From NCBI GenBank assembly GCA_959347315.1, contig OY365811.1, positions 29,199,229 to 29,263,228 on the forward strand: a stretch of 64,000 bases of DNA. Reading direction: 5' to 3'. The DNA comes from Bimastos eiseni (Eukaryota; Annelida; Clitellata; Crassiclitellata; Lumbricidae). Under the pieces are notes generated by a model. That model saw only the letters and a list, made by a program, of their open reading frames with translations. It was not told the origin of the DNA and did no database searches. Of this stretch, positions 24,301-32,540 are shown piece by piece; position 1 is the first letter of the stretch, and each line of letters opens with the position of its first letter. The position numbers were made by a program, and so were the translations under genes.

Positions 24301-25420
24301 AGTCCAAGGTAGTTTAAAACAAGAATCTTAGTGACTTCATTTGTTAAAGAGTTGGATGGAAAACTGTTGTTTGATCAAAGTGCTACCAAAGAAATGTTGA
24401 TTAACACCACATTGGTTAACACTAAAAATAATGGATAATTCTTCTGTGGCAGAAAACTTTTACAAATGTGTACAGCCTCGACCACGTATGTGTATTTATA
24501 ACTGTATATGTGCAATGTTCAAAGGATCAATTTTCTGTAGCAGATGATTCCAGCAATTTTCTGTGGTGGAAAACCTTTGTGCATACACAAGCGAAAGATT
24601 TTGAGGCAAATCTTCGATCACATGCACATTGCTCAAAACCTGCTTGTAATGACTGAATTATTCTTGGGACATTCAATAATAATTCGTTATTTACCTATCA
24701 AATGATGTCATTAAGGGCATCATGAGGGTCAGCTAGGGTTAGGGCTAGTCTCGACCTGAGTAGTTGTTCATAAACCTCTGCCACATTAGCAATTTCTGAA
24801 TATATTGTTGCATTGCAAAATCTGACACCCAAGAAGAACCCTAGGCATGCTCACATTTTAAAATGGCTTCATTATTCTTAGGAATAACCATTGATAGAAC
24901 TTGGCCAGGGATGTGCTCTCGAGACCACAGTCTTGGTCTCGAGACGGTCTCGAGACCGGAAAACTGTGGTCTTGGTCTCGAATTCATCGGTCTTGGTCTT
25001 GGTCTTAGACCATCAGTCTTGGTCTTGGGATTGGTCTGTCTTAGGTTAGCATTCTTGGTCATTTGCCGTATCAGGGCAATTTCTTTTATAATTTTCGGTT
25101 ATTTTCGATTATTGGAGACACCAGATATTTAGGCTTAGTTGTAGGAGGAATCCTACAACTAAAAACACCTCGCGAAAATTTTAGGATCGCTATGCAACAC
25201 CGGGTGTAGGTCTACTGTATAGTATAATTTTAAAACCAGAAAATTAAATATTGCTTACCGAGATGGAATAAGAAGCTCCTCTGTCGCTAGTTTCACAATC
25301 AAACGCAACCGAATCAACTTGGCTGCCAACAGTTAAATTGTATTCTGTAATGTCTTTCTTGAAAGATGGCAACAACTTTCCTGGCTTAACTTGCAAACTT
25401 TTTAACGTGCAGTCATCCAT
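6137..25420 (-). CDS. 18-exon gene: cadherin-like beta-sandwich / U-box-like / TPR-repeat protein (1171 aa model)
   Basis: Spliced model, 5' to 3' on the minus strand, each exon written high-low: 25420-25259, 23286-23082, 22603-22437, 22062-21765, 20958-20885, 19186-18902, 17631-17410, 15903-15668, 14892-14752, 14228-14088, 13735-13510, 12759-12378, 11894-11637, 10408-10329, 9959-9845, 9358-9192, 8275-8059, 6276-6137. Every junction has a GT donor and AG acceptor, phases agree at all 17 junctions, and the lengths sum to 3516 nt with one terminal stop. Residues about 1-178 are cadherin-like beta-sandwich, 200-265 U-box/RING-like, 300-850 alpha-helical TPR-like, 850-997 low complexity, 998-1125 TPR-like again, then a 46-residue tail. 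There is no signal peptide or membrane segment, so a cytosolic protein is expected. A ubiquitin-ligase or scaffold role is inference from the U-box-like fold plus TPRs. The start was set at the Met opening MDDCTLKSL because the domain begins there; an in-frame Met 33 codons upstream exists. I do not recognise a named orthologue. Confidence 0.85.
6345..6600 (+). repeat. GGTCTTGGTCTC-type dispersed repeat, copy 1
   Basis: A run of GGTCTTGGTCTC/GGTCTCGAGACC units followed by a unique tail (TTGCCGTATCAG, then TTTTCGATTA, then GAGACACC). The same head and tail recur at 24906-25135 in the same orientation, so this is one repeat family. Confidence 0.75.
6999..7165 (+). repeat. GGTCTTGGTCTC-type repeat, copy 2 (head only)
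   Basis: About 12 GGTCTTGG/GGTCTCGG units without the tail seen in copies 1 and 3. Its translation as Gly-Leu or Trp-Ser repeats is a by-product of the 6-bp periodicity. Confidence 0.7.
7525..7729 (-). mobile_element. tRNA-derived SINE
   Basis: Read on the minus strand, the head is TGGCACAGTGGCCGATCGG, TTAGAGCGG (A box), then GGGTTCGACCC (B box), followed by a body shared with 31290-31513 (AGTCACTGTG, then AAGTCNTT, GCACAATTGCAG, GAAGAAGGG). The shared body outside the tRNA part shows that these are SINE copies and not tRNA genes. Confidence 0.75.
8708..9022. mobile_element. MITE-like element, TIR TAAGGYTGYCAA, copy 1
   Basis: Begins TAAGGTTGTCAA and ends TTGACAACCTTA, with sub-terminal GGGTAYCC palindromes and internal TTTTACGGAATGT-GGGCACC blocks duplicated in the same copy. 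Same family as 26625-26904 and 28323-28529. It lies in an intron of gene 1 and has no transposase. Confidence 0.8.
9845..12759 (-). CDS. Gene 1, exons 12-15: helical segment and Gly/Pro/Ser/Lys-rich linker
   Basis: Exon 12 (12759-12378) continues the helical region (residues 720-846) and ends G-K-P-I-P-Q-I-T. Exon 13 (11894-11637) opens with D-Q-K-W-W-Q-E-K-V and then becomes a series of short P/S-G-K-(V/L/I)-P-like units (GPGKVPANSTPGKLPL and similar). Exon 14 (10408-10329) is an RGG-like run (TRGGVTGRGVGRGAASGSGK) and exon 15 (9959-9845) continues with GKGPGKAAA and Ala/Ser/Thr/Pro. This about 150-residue stretch is predicted disordered and basic. The exon 12 donor (CAG|GTTTTT) and exon 15 donor (GAGA|GTAGGA) are weak, so alternative splicing here is possible. 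Confidence 0.68.
10720..11187. mobile_element. Inverted-repeat element, TIR GGGCTGTACCGAATA
   Basis: Starts GGGCTGTACCGAATA and ends TATTTGGTACAGCCC. Sub-terminal regions are packed with CGGCCGAATA-type palindromes. About 470 bp, no ORF, in an intron of gene 1. The similar CGGCCGAATATTGGACC near 575 may be a fragment. Confidence 0.7.
13130..13435. mobile_element. Possible MITE rich in ATTGATTAG/CTAATCAAT
   Basis: Flanked by GCAGAGATGGTGG and its diverged inverse GTGCTCATCTCTGGTGGC. Between them (C/A)TAATCGATTAG/AATTAG units alternate in both orientations. In an intron of gene 1, just beside exon 11. Confidence 0.5.
13510..19186 (-). CDS. Gene 1, exons 6-11: TPR-like helical repeats
   Basis: Exons 19186-18902, 17631-17410, 15903-15668, 14892-14752, 14228-14088 and 13735-13510 encode residues 303-719. 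Exon 8 carries the clearest TPR signature: A-Y-L-K-Y-L-D-A-L-S-L-D, then F-H-V-G-R-M-L-V-V-L-G-D-Y-D-K-A, with small residues at the usual TPR positions; the next repeat, N-L-A-R-F-Y-L-G-V-A-L-V-L-K-K-G, is completed across the exon 8/9 junction. Exons 9-11 are Leu/Ser-rich amphipathic helices (for example VDIWQNVALMASIALTTVA across exons 10/11). TPRs bind peptides, so this part likely holds partners. Exon 10 (14228-14088) has no in-frame Met near its start and is easy to miss. Confidence 0.75.
20280..20560 (+). repeat. Polypurine (G/A-rich) tract
   Basis: About 280 bases in which the plus strand is nearly all A and G, in GGAGG, GGGAA and GGATGG units with scattered T. Lies in the intron between exons 5 and 6 of gene 1. 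Open frames over it (Pro/Ser on the minus strand) reflect composition only. Confidence 0.75.
20885..22062 (-). CDS. Gene 1, exons 4-5: U-box/RING-like module and a 74-nt mini-exon
   Basis: Exon 4 (22062-21765) encodes residues 179-277. From about residue 203 it reads F-K-Y-E-C-P-V-S-L, then a Q-P-I-T-V-K-G-S turn, H-T-Y-S, I-I-D-I-F-T-R, K-I-D-P-I-G and D-W-R-L-x-x-x-E-L-D. This matches the spacing of U-box domains, which lack the zinc ligands of RING fingers: only one Cys is present here, so metal binding is unlikely. Exon 5 (20958-20885, 74 nt) was found because exon 4 ends in phase 1 and exon 6 starts in phase 0; it has a TTTTTAG acceptor and a GTGAGA donor and repairs the frame exactly. 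A close upstream-AG alternative would shorten it by 15 nt, also in frame. Confidence 0.72.
22437..25420 (-). CDS. Gene 1, exons 1-3: cadherin-like beta-sandwich region
   Basis: Exons 25420-25259, 23286-23082 and 22603-22437 encode residues 1-178. The first segment has the typical opening of a cadherin-like beta-sandwich repeat (L-x-S-L-x-V-x-P-G-x-L-x-P-x-F, then I-T-E-Y-N-L-T-V), followed by an acidic/aromatic strand with AEDGSTKAYWVHAKR. A second similar unit follows, with a P-P-F-x-x-x-V-F-E-Y start and a D-P-K-A-S-I-K-V-N-G-G core ending in IPLNVGQTVINVEVTSPN. This is the pattern of the bacterial/eukaryotic cadherin-like beta-sandwich family (Pfam PF12733 type); the assignment is by eye. 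Intron 1 (about 2 kb) holds a GGTCTC repeat copy and an LINE 3' fragment. Confidence 0.75.
23680..23960 (-). mobile_element. L2/CR1-like LINE 3' fragment
   Basis: On the minus strand it encodes R-Q-N-R-A-F-A-I-V-G-P-S-V-W-N-N-L-P, the conserved C-terminus of L2/CR1 reverse transcriptases, followed by a 3' end GAGGCGCTATATA and an (ATTG)n tail. In an intron of gene 1. Confidence 0.75.
24906..25135 (+). repeat. GGTCTTGGTCTC-type repeat, copy 3
   Basis: Head and tail collinear with 6345-6600, including GGTCTCGAGACCGGAAAACTG and TTGCCGTATCAGGGCAATTTC. In intron 1 of gene 1. Confidence 0.75.
25135..25163. repeat. Perfect short inverted repeat (hairpin)
   Basis: TTAGTTGTAGGA, a 4-base loop, then TCCTACAACTAA: a 12-bp perfect stem just after repeat copy 3 and 100 bases from the exon 1 donor of gene 1. 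May be the end of a mobile element or an RNA hairpin in intron 1. Confidence 0.55.
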
Positions 25421-26624
25421 CGCACGCGTGTCACTATGGTAGCAAAAGCAGAACGTGCCCTGATGTTGCTTGCAGCGTATACATGCGACCTCGTTCAACT
25501 TTATTCTACGACCAATCAACGATAACTAGGGCTTACCGCTAAGGACGCTCTCTGCGAAGCTGCATTGACTTAAAAATGTTAATGTCGAAATGTTGCAAGT
25601 AAGGTTTTAGAGATATCTTAAGAAAAATTAATTACAGTTCAGGCGTAAGTCTGGCGTATTATTTTATATGCTAATAGCAAGAGCCAATGACTTCATTTCT
25701 GATATCTATAAGCGCTTCTTTGCTTATAAATCAAAGATGTAATGGAGAGTCGTTGCTTAAATCCACTATATCAATGGCTTAAATCGCAAGCTGTGACGTG
25801 AGTTCAACCGACCCAACAACTAAGAATCGGTATTAGGGAACTTATGGAAGTGACTGTCATATACAAATTGCGTGGGGTTGGCGTAGAAAGAATTGACAAG
25901 GCTGGCATTGTTTTGTAGGCTTCTAATTTTTTGGAGATAGTGCGCGAACGAAATTTTTTGCCTGCGACATTTAATAAGTGATTCATACTATGTGTGCAGA
26001 TTCATGCTGAAAGTGATAATTGCTTAATTAAGACCATATCTAAAAGTCTATGGTGATAAGTTTTTATTACCTAAGATAAGTTCCATATAGTTGTCTAGAG
26101 ATTAATGAGGGACGTCGCGTATCAGACAAGGAAGCAAAGTTCCTGGAGAAAGGTAGACCACAACCGGCTATGATACTCAATTTGTGAGCTTCCTAAAAAT
26201 TGTGCGCCCTCTAAATACTTGGATAAGATTTGTGAAACAGCAAGGTTTACAGCTTTGAGTGAAAATCAGCCTATATGCACTCTGGAATTTTGCAACAGGT
26301 GAGTTATTGACAACGACCTCATAAATTCGTAATAGTTATTTGTGGTTGTGACTTGCGTCGCATTCTATGCTAAGTTTTATCTATGGCTGGTTGAGTTGAC
26401 TGCCAGACTAATGTAACTATAAATTTTGGTATTTTAGAGTTAAATAGAGGTTTGCTATGGAAAAATACGCCTAGGTCGCTATTTTAAGCAAGTCGACAAT
26501 CTGAAGTTTGTGATCTATTTTAGGGTATGTTGAAGACGACTTCGTAAATGGATTTAAAGTTTAAGTTGAGGATAGAAAACTTGTAGATCACATCTTCGTC
26601 GGGGATCGTAGTAGGGTTGCCAAC

Positions 26625-26904
26625 TAAGGCTGCCAACGGGTACCCGGGTACCCGACCGAAGCTGACTACCCGGGTAATGAACTCGGTTTTCGGTACCCGA
26701 TATTCCGTAAAAATGCTCGATTTTACCCGAACATATGCCATAAATATTCCGTTATTCATATTGGCTGACTGCCCGGGCAATGACATCGATTCTCGGGTGC
26801 CCGACATTCCGCAAAAATGCGCAATTTTCCACATTTCCTAAAACAATATCCGCTCGGGTCGACGGGTACCCGGGTCGTCATTTTAATATTTTTTGGCAGC
26901 CTTA
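26625..26904. mobile_element. MITE-like element, TIR TAAGGYTGYCAA, copy 2
   Basis: Begins TAAGGCTGCCAA and ends TTGGCAGCCTTA with CGGGTACCCGGGTACCCG next to the left end. Internal ATTCCG(T/C)AAAAATGC blocks correspond to copy 1 in reverse. Confidence 0.8.
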
Positions 26905-27189
26905 TTGCCAACCGTCTCGGAAAGGCCGGGACAGTCCCGGAATCGACCCAAGGTGTCCCGGGCAATGTTTATTTTGTCCTGGAATCCAGGAATAGGTAGA
27001 CTAAGTAACTGTATACAAAAAATTATGCGATTATTCAAATTCAACTTCAAGTAACATTAGCAATACTGTAATGCAACATCTTAATTCTTGTTGTTCACGT
27101 CTTCACAACCATCAACATTTCCGGGACAAGGAGCGAAGACCTACCTGTTGGAAAGCGAAGATCGTCGTCAGTGCGAAGGACCTTAGCGT

Positions 27190-27790
27190 TTATTGGCCAT
27201 ATTTGACGTCCTTCTCAGGCTGACAGACAGACTGATGCTCCATCTTCCACAGCTTATGACTTTTTGGCCTCCTTCGCTGCTAAGATCGCCGGCATTTGAC
27301 AGGACACTGCTTACTCTACCCCACCGGTTTTCCACCCTACTGACTGCATACTGTCTGCCTTGGTTCCCATTACCATTACTGAGCTATGCTGCATCATTCT
27401 CACCTCTCTACCAAACTACTGTGAACCTAACCCTCTCCCGACGCTTCTGCTGCGTGAGTTTGTCGACATTCTAGGCCTATTTCCGTTTCTCACCCTCCTC
27501 TGCAACCGATTTATCCAGGACGGAGTTCTATACCGCCATCGCAGAAACGCTCAATTCTGGTTCATATCCTCAAGCGTAGTGGACTTGATTCATCTGATAT
27601 GGTCAATTTTCGACCGATTGCAAATGTTACATGTATCTCGAAAATCATCGAACAATAATGTTGCCTACAAACTCTGTTTATTTAGAGTTAAATAAGTTGC
27701 TTCCGGAATTCCAATCCAATATGGTTTCGGAAAGGTCACTCCACGAAAACGCTGTTACTCCATCAACATTCCAACCTTTTTAGGGGTATA
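27190..27790 (+). mobile_element. L2/CR1-like LINE reverse transcriptase fragment (mid domain)
   Basis: Translations in shifting frames give N-P-L-P-T-L-L-L-R-E-F-V-D-I-L, then L-C-N-R-F-I-Q-D-G-V-L, a frame-shifted run corresponding to D-M-V-N-F-R-P-I-A-N-V, and G-F-G-K-G-H-S-T-K. These are successive landmarks of L2-type RT. Broken by frameshifts. Confidence 0.75.
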
Positions 27791-28049
27791 GATAGTTCAC
27801 TGCTCACTCTACTGGTCCTATTTGGCGTCAGTGCCACTTTTGACACATGTCAATTATGATGTTTTGCTCAAGAGGAAAACATTTTTTTGGCCTGTCTGGC
27901 CACTTTCTCAGCTAGTTGACATCATTTGTTAAGAAGCTCTCGATGTGGTCCATGGGTCCTCCGGGTTGAAGTGGGTACCTGCCCTTGTGGCCTTCCTCAG
28001 GACTCGGTGCTGTGTCCCTTTCTGCACGTCATCCACTCTTTTGAAATTG

Positions 28050-28185
28050 CTTCTGTCCTTAATGTAACAAATAAAAGAGGAAGACCACATTGGGAATGGA
28101 CAGATGACATTGAAGAATGGGGCAGAACAAGTTTTCAAGAGTTGAGCCACGCTGCAATGAACAGAGACATGTAGAGTTATGTAGT
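28050..28185 (+). mobile_element. LINE (RTE-like) pol C-terminal fragment
   Basis: Encodes K-R-G-R-P-H-W-E-W-T-D-D-I-E-E-W-G and A-M-N-R-D-M, resembling the GRP..W.DD(I)..W end of RTE/endonuclease-RT proteins. Confidence 0.6.
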
Positions 28186-28322
28186 CAGTAAGACATCATC
28201 AGGCACCTACTGTCACAGACAGACCAAAAGATCAAAATTTCATGCGTAGGTTGCGGTCCTCGATGTTATAAGTAAGCCGATGAAAATCTGCCAAAATGAA
28301 TTGAATATGTACGTATAGTGGA

Positions 28323-28529
28323 TAAGGCTGTCAAAAAATGTTGAAATGACGACCCGGATACCCGTCGACCTGCGCGGTCGGATACCTGGGTAATCAGCCA
28401 ATATGACCAAGGGAATATTTCTGGCATATGTTCAGGTAAAATTGCGCACTTTTCAGAATTTCGGGTACCCAAAGCCCGATTTCATTACGCGGGTAGTCAG
28501 CTTCGGCTGGGTACCCGTTGACAGCCTTA
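28323..28529. mobile_element. MITE-like element, TIR TAAGGYTGYCAA, copy 3
   Basis: Starts TAAGGCTGTCAAAAAATGTTG (like copy 1) and ends TTGACAGCCTTA; shorter, with one internal block lost. Confidence 0.78.
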
Positions 28530-29032
28530 TTGGTGGATACAATAAAAACCGCTATTGTGTTTTACATTATCATAAATTTAATAAACATCACTATTGCGGG
28601 ATTCTACCCATATACGTATTGAGAGTGACATCCGCAGTTAGACAACTGCATCACGGACTAAGGTCTCACATATTAAACCTGGAGGAAATCAAAGAGGCAT
28701 TAGCGCTTTGAGTCACATACAGAATACTATCACCACTCCCAAGGTGCCCAGCACATTTCCTTAATATTACCTGAATTGCTTTTGGCAAGTACCAACCTGT
28801 CAAACAAAACATTCAATGCATTTTCTTGATGTTATATTGCACTATATTACAACTTCACCAACAAACTGACAGTCTCTTATGCATTGCAGACGAAAGCTAT
28901 TCATATCATGTAAACTCAATTGTCCAAAAACAACAAAACATTTCCCTAACATTACCTGGTAATCCCGATGCATACGTTCCCATCTAGTAAACAAATTTGC
29001 CATCCCGAATGTGCTCAAATATAGCGCTTATT

Positions 29033-29200
29033 AGGGATGAATGAACCGAGTGTTAATTTCCTGTTTTATGTGTTGAGTTGTACCGAGTCTGAGTTTTGAA
29101 TATTTAAACAGTCTCATTCTCTTGATTTTCAGTATGGCAGTTTGTGCAATTTTTATGAATTTTTGGTGTACTATTTGACGGCACAAATCGTGTTCCATTT
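29033..29200. mobile_element. Partial inverted-repeat element, TIR (T)AGGGATGAA(C/T), copy A
   Basis: Starts AGGGATGAATGAACCGAG, then TTTGAATATTT and GTTTGTGCAATTTTTATGAATTTTT, matching 61085-61415. The far end is missing. Confidence 0.55.
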
Positions 29201-29561
29201 GTTCCATATGCAAGCTTCACTTTTTGTGTAATAAACTTGCATCAAATTCTAAAAATTGATCCAAAGAATGGAATTTACTGGATTATTTGTCTTAGGGCTG
29301 AACATTTATTTACATAAGTTTGCTGAACAAATTCTTTTGCTACTATTTGTGTGTATAGTAGTTGCCGAGGTGAATCATGCCGAAAAGCCAGATATTCGGC
29401 TGTGGTGTGTGTCTGTGGTGATTTCCAGTTATTCCACAGTTTAAGTGCGCTTAATAAAAAGGGTCATTAACTTAATTTGTATGAGATTCAAGGGATATTA
29501 TGGACAGTTTCTGTGAAGTGTTAAAATAAAAGTTATTGTGCATATGTTGTTTATTGTTAGA

Positions 29562-29799
29562 ATGAAAATGAGGCATACAGGAGCAGTCATCATTGCGTTG
29601 CTGGCATTGGTCAGAGGTCTCACAGGACATGCAGACCGAATCAATGAATCAGAAGTTGAATCAGTGGAAGCTATGAAGCCATGGACAGATTTCTGGCTTG
29701 TGCGTCTCATTATGAATCTCTTTGGTTATGCCACTGTCTTGATTCCTGGATTCATAATAATTGTGTATGTACGAAGGACAAACTATCTTGATCAACCAG
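29562..29799 (+). CDS. SLC35B2: SLC35B2 exon 1 (first coding exon)
   Basis: Encodes residues 1-79 and the first base of codon 80: two hydrophobic helices separated by an acidic, Asn-glycosylatable stretch (H-A-D-R-I-N-E-S-E). The donor is CCAG|GTGAGC, phase 1. The reading continues past the donor only a short way before a stop, supporting the splice site. Confidence 0.85.
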
Positions 29800-32540
29800 G
29801 TGAGCTGAACTGTATTATTTGGCGAAACAAAGCACATCTTGAGATTTAAGTATGCACTCTTTCGGCAGCTCTGGAGTGAACTTCTTGCTTAGTCAGTATG
29901 CTGTCTGTTTCTGTATGTGCATTGGAAGTGTCAGTAAGATTATTTTATTAAAGACCCTATTGCTCATGTAAAATTATACGATGCACCATTCCTTTATTAT
30001 GATTTTGAAACTGAAATATATCTGCTGAATCAGCAGCAGCATATTGTCAACAGCCCTGCAGCGGGTCACCTATAGGATCTCTACATTGGTCTGGCACTGC
30101 ATAGAGGGCTGACCCCTATGTATCTGTGCTATGGTGACAGCTTACATCTGCTCTATGATTGACTGATCATGCTGAACTCCTAATTCCTTGCTTACATGTT
30201 ACTGCTAAGCAGTGGCACTCCTTTTCGGTTGCTCACCCTGTGGCCTTGGAGTGGGCTTCCTGCTGTACTCCATCATCTATGGGCCACAGTACAATATTCT
30301 TTGCTAGCTAAATATGGATTCAGTTAGCCATGGTTGGACTGGGATTGCTTCTGAGAAGATTACCTTGAAGGGATAATAATATTTGGCTTTAGCTCACATA
30401 AGATTGACTGGTGCCATCTGTCTATTATGGTTGCCAAAGGTATCAGTACTATTATCTGCAGGATGAAGTGAACTGTATGTTAACAGATTTGTACAGGATA
30501 AAAAGCTGAATAAATTAGTTTCTGCATAAATTTTGTCTTTGTAGGGTCTGGATATATAAGAAAGCTGATTCGTTTATTTGTTGATGGCTCGACATCTGAT
30601 AGATTCAGCTCAGATAAGCTGAATCCTGAACTGACTCACAAGCATCAGTCTCCTCCAGAGCGCTCATTCTTCCAGCAATCAATGCTGCTTTTGTTCTGCA
30701 GTGGTGGTCTTCTCGTGTCCTACCTGATCTGGGGAGTTCTGCAGGAACGAGTTATGGTGTACCGATATCGCGAGTCAGAGAGTGAGCCAGGAGAGCTCTT
30801 CACCAACTCGCAGTTCATCGTTTTCATGAATCGTATCCTAGCTCTTGTGATTGCCTGCGTTGCAATGCTGTTTCTAAAACAGAAGCCACACGAAGCACCG
30901 CTCTACAAGTATTCGTACAGTTCCCTTTCTAACATCATGAGCAGCTGGTGCCAATATGAGGCACTGAAATTTGTCAGCTTTCCTGTGCAGGTAATAGCAG
31001 CTCCCCTCTGTCTGTTAATTAATTTAGCACTTCTATTATATCATATAGTCTGACCTTTGAGAGGCTAGTAAAAGACACTATGTAAATGTCCAGATCTGAA
31101 ACAACTGGATCTGGGTTGCAGTTTAGACATTTGGATCTTGTTTAGAGATACCATATAAATATCAGTCTTGTTGACAAAGTAGATCAAGTAGTTTGCATCT
31201 TGAGATCTTGTGATCTTGCTCAAATTTTAATTCTAATGTTTCATTTTGCTGTGAGTTGTATACATTAGAAATTACTTGTTTAAAAAAAATTTTATTCTGA
31301 AATTTGATATTGCCCTTCTTCCAACATCTTTTGCTCAGGAGTGCACATGCCTTAATGGCACAATTGCAGTTGTAGTGCAGAGCAATTGTGCACAAAGGAC
31401 TTGCTCAGGGTCCCTACACAGTGACTGATGCCTCGGACTAGGGTCAAACCCCTCACTCAGCACACACTGAGTGCTACGGTCAGACCGCTCTAACCGATCA
31501 GCCACCGTGCCACACTTATTAGCAAATACAGTAATATCAGAAGCTCAAGATTATGTGCTAGTGATTTGTAATCATTATCAAATATGTAAATGGTGCCACT
31601 TAGAATCAGAGAGGGAGGTTTTCAGGTGCTTGTGGAACTGATAAAATGATAGAGGATAAAGATTGGCTCTCAGGGACTTAGACAACTGGAGGAGCCCTCA
31701 ATGGCAAAACCCAGAATGAGCCATAGAAACACATGTCAGTGATGTATCAGGTATACACAGTATGAGAACAATAATACAGTTAATTATTGACTAGCTTAGC
31801 ACTTCAATGGTTTTCATTGGTTTTAGGTGCTTTTGCTGAGACTCCTGCTGTTAAAGTGTTAAAACCAATAGGTAATGATACTTGTTTCATTTTGTGTGTT
31901 TCTTCAGGTCCTCGCCAAGGCCTCCAAAGTAATCCCCGTTATGCTGATGGGAAAACTAGTGTCACATCGTACTTACACCATCTTTGAATATATCACTGCT
32001 CTCATGATTTCTGCTGGTCTCTTCCTATTCCTATTGACGAATGAGGATAGCGTGCGAGGCAGAGGCAAGGTCACCACGATTTCCGGAATCATCATACTTG
32101 TCGGGTACTTGGCGTTTGATGCTTTTACTTCCAACTGGCAGGACCAGCTGTTCAAGACTTATCGGATGTCTTCGCTTCAGATGATGGCTGGGGTAAATCT
32201 CTTCTCCGTTTTCCTCACCAGCGTCTCACTGTTTGAACAGGGCTCGTTTCAGGAGGCGGCTGCATTCATGCAGCGACACCCAACGTTTGCACTGCACACC
32301 CTTGTCCTGTCGTCAACCTCGGCAGTGGGACAGCTCTTCATCTACTACACTATCTCTGAGTTTGGACCAGTGACTTTCACGATCATCATGACGATTCGAA
32401 TGGGCCTTGCCATTCTCTTGTCATGCATTATTTATAATCATCCGGTGGTGCTGGTTGGTGCTGGAGGAATCTGTATTGTCTTTGCTGGAGTCTTCCTGCG
32501 AGTCTATAACAGCTGGCAAAAGAAGTCGTCTGCCAAATAG
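29562..32540 (+). CDS. SLC35B2: 3'-phosphoadenosine 5'-phosphosulfate transporter 1 (SLC35B2/PAPST1 type), 3 exons, 438 aa
   Basis: Exons 29562-29799, 30545-30990 and 31908-32540 join in matching phase (1, then 0) with GT-AG introns to give 438 residues, close to the roughly 430 of animal PAPST1. The protein is a multi-span nucleotide-sugar-type carrier that imports PAPS from cytosol into the Golgi lumen for sulfotransferases. Family hallmarks seen: WGVLQERVM in exon 2, W-C-Q-Y-E-A-L-K-F-V-S-F-P at its end, and LAKASKVIPVMLMGKLVS at the start of exon 3. Exon 1 supplies a hydrophobic N-terminus (VIIALLALVRG) and a second membrane span after a short acidic loop. The start is placed at 29562 because an acceptor-like TTATTGTTAG precedes it, implying an upstream 5' UTR exon; the Met at 29568 or 29544 is possible. 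The C-terminus is short and Lys-rich. Confidence 0.93.
30045..30350 (+). mobile_element. Possible degenerate LINE fragment in SLC35B2 intron 1
   Basis: Interrupted translation includes L-H-R-G-L-T-P-M-Y-L and W-S-G-L-P-A-V, reminiscent of the GLAP.YL and WNSLP landmarks of L2/CR1 C-termini. Many stops; assignment uncertain. Confidence 0.35.
30545..30990 (+). CDS. SLC35B2: SLC35B2 exon 2
   Basis: Acceptor TTTGTAG|GG; donor GTGCAG|GTAATA, phase 0. Encodes a polar loop, then three membrane spans with the WGVLQERVM signature and the conserved substrate-region motif ending EALKFVSFPVQ. The next exon completes the V-L-A-K-A-S-K motif. Confidence 0.9.
31290..31513 (-). mobile_element. tRNA-derived SINE, second copy
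   Basis: Same orientation and structure as 7525-7729: minus-strand head GTGGCACGGTGGCTGATCGG with TTAGAGCGG, then GGGTTTGACCC and the shared body. In SLC35B2 intron 2. Confidence 0.75.
31908..32540 (+). CDS. SLC35B2: SLC35B2 exon 3 (terminal exon)
   Basis: Acceptor GTTTCTTCAG|GTC; 210 codons plus TAG. Encodes the remaining membrane spans of the carrier, including D-A-F-T-S-N-W-Q-D and the C-terminal I-I-M-T-I-R-M helix motif typical of the SLC35B family. Confidence 0.93.
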   Translation, partial: VLAKASKVIPVMLMGKLVSHRTYTIFEYITALMISAGLFLFLLTNEDSVRGRGKVTTISGIIILVGYLAFDAFTSNWQDQLFKTYRMSSLQMMAGVNLFSVFLTSVSLFEQGSFQEAAAFMQRHPTFALHTLVLSSTSAVGQLFIYYTISEFGPVTFTIIMTIRMGLAILLSCIIYNHPVVLVGAGGICIVFAGVFLRVYNSWQKKSSAK

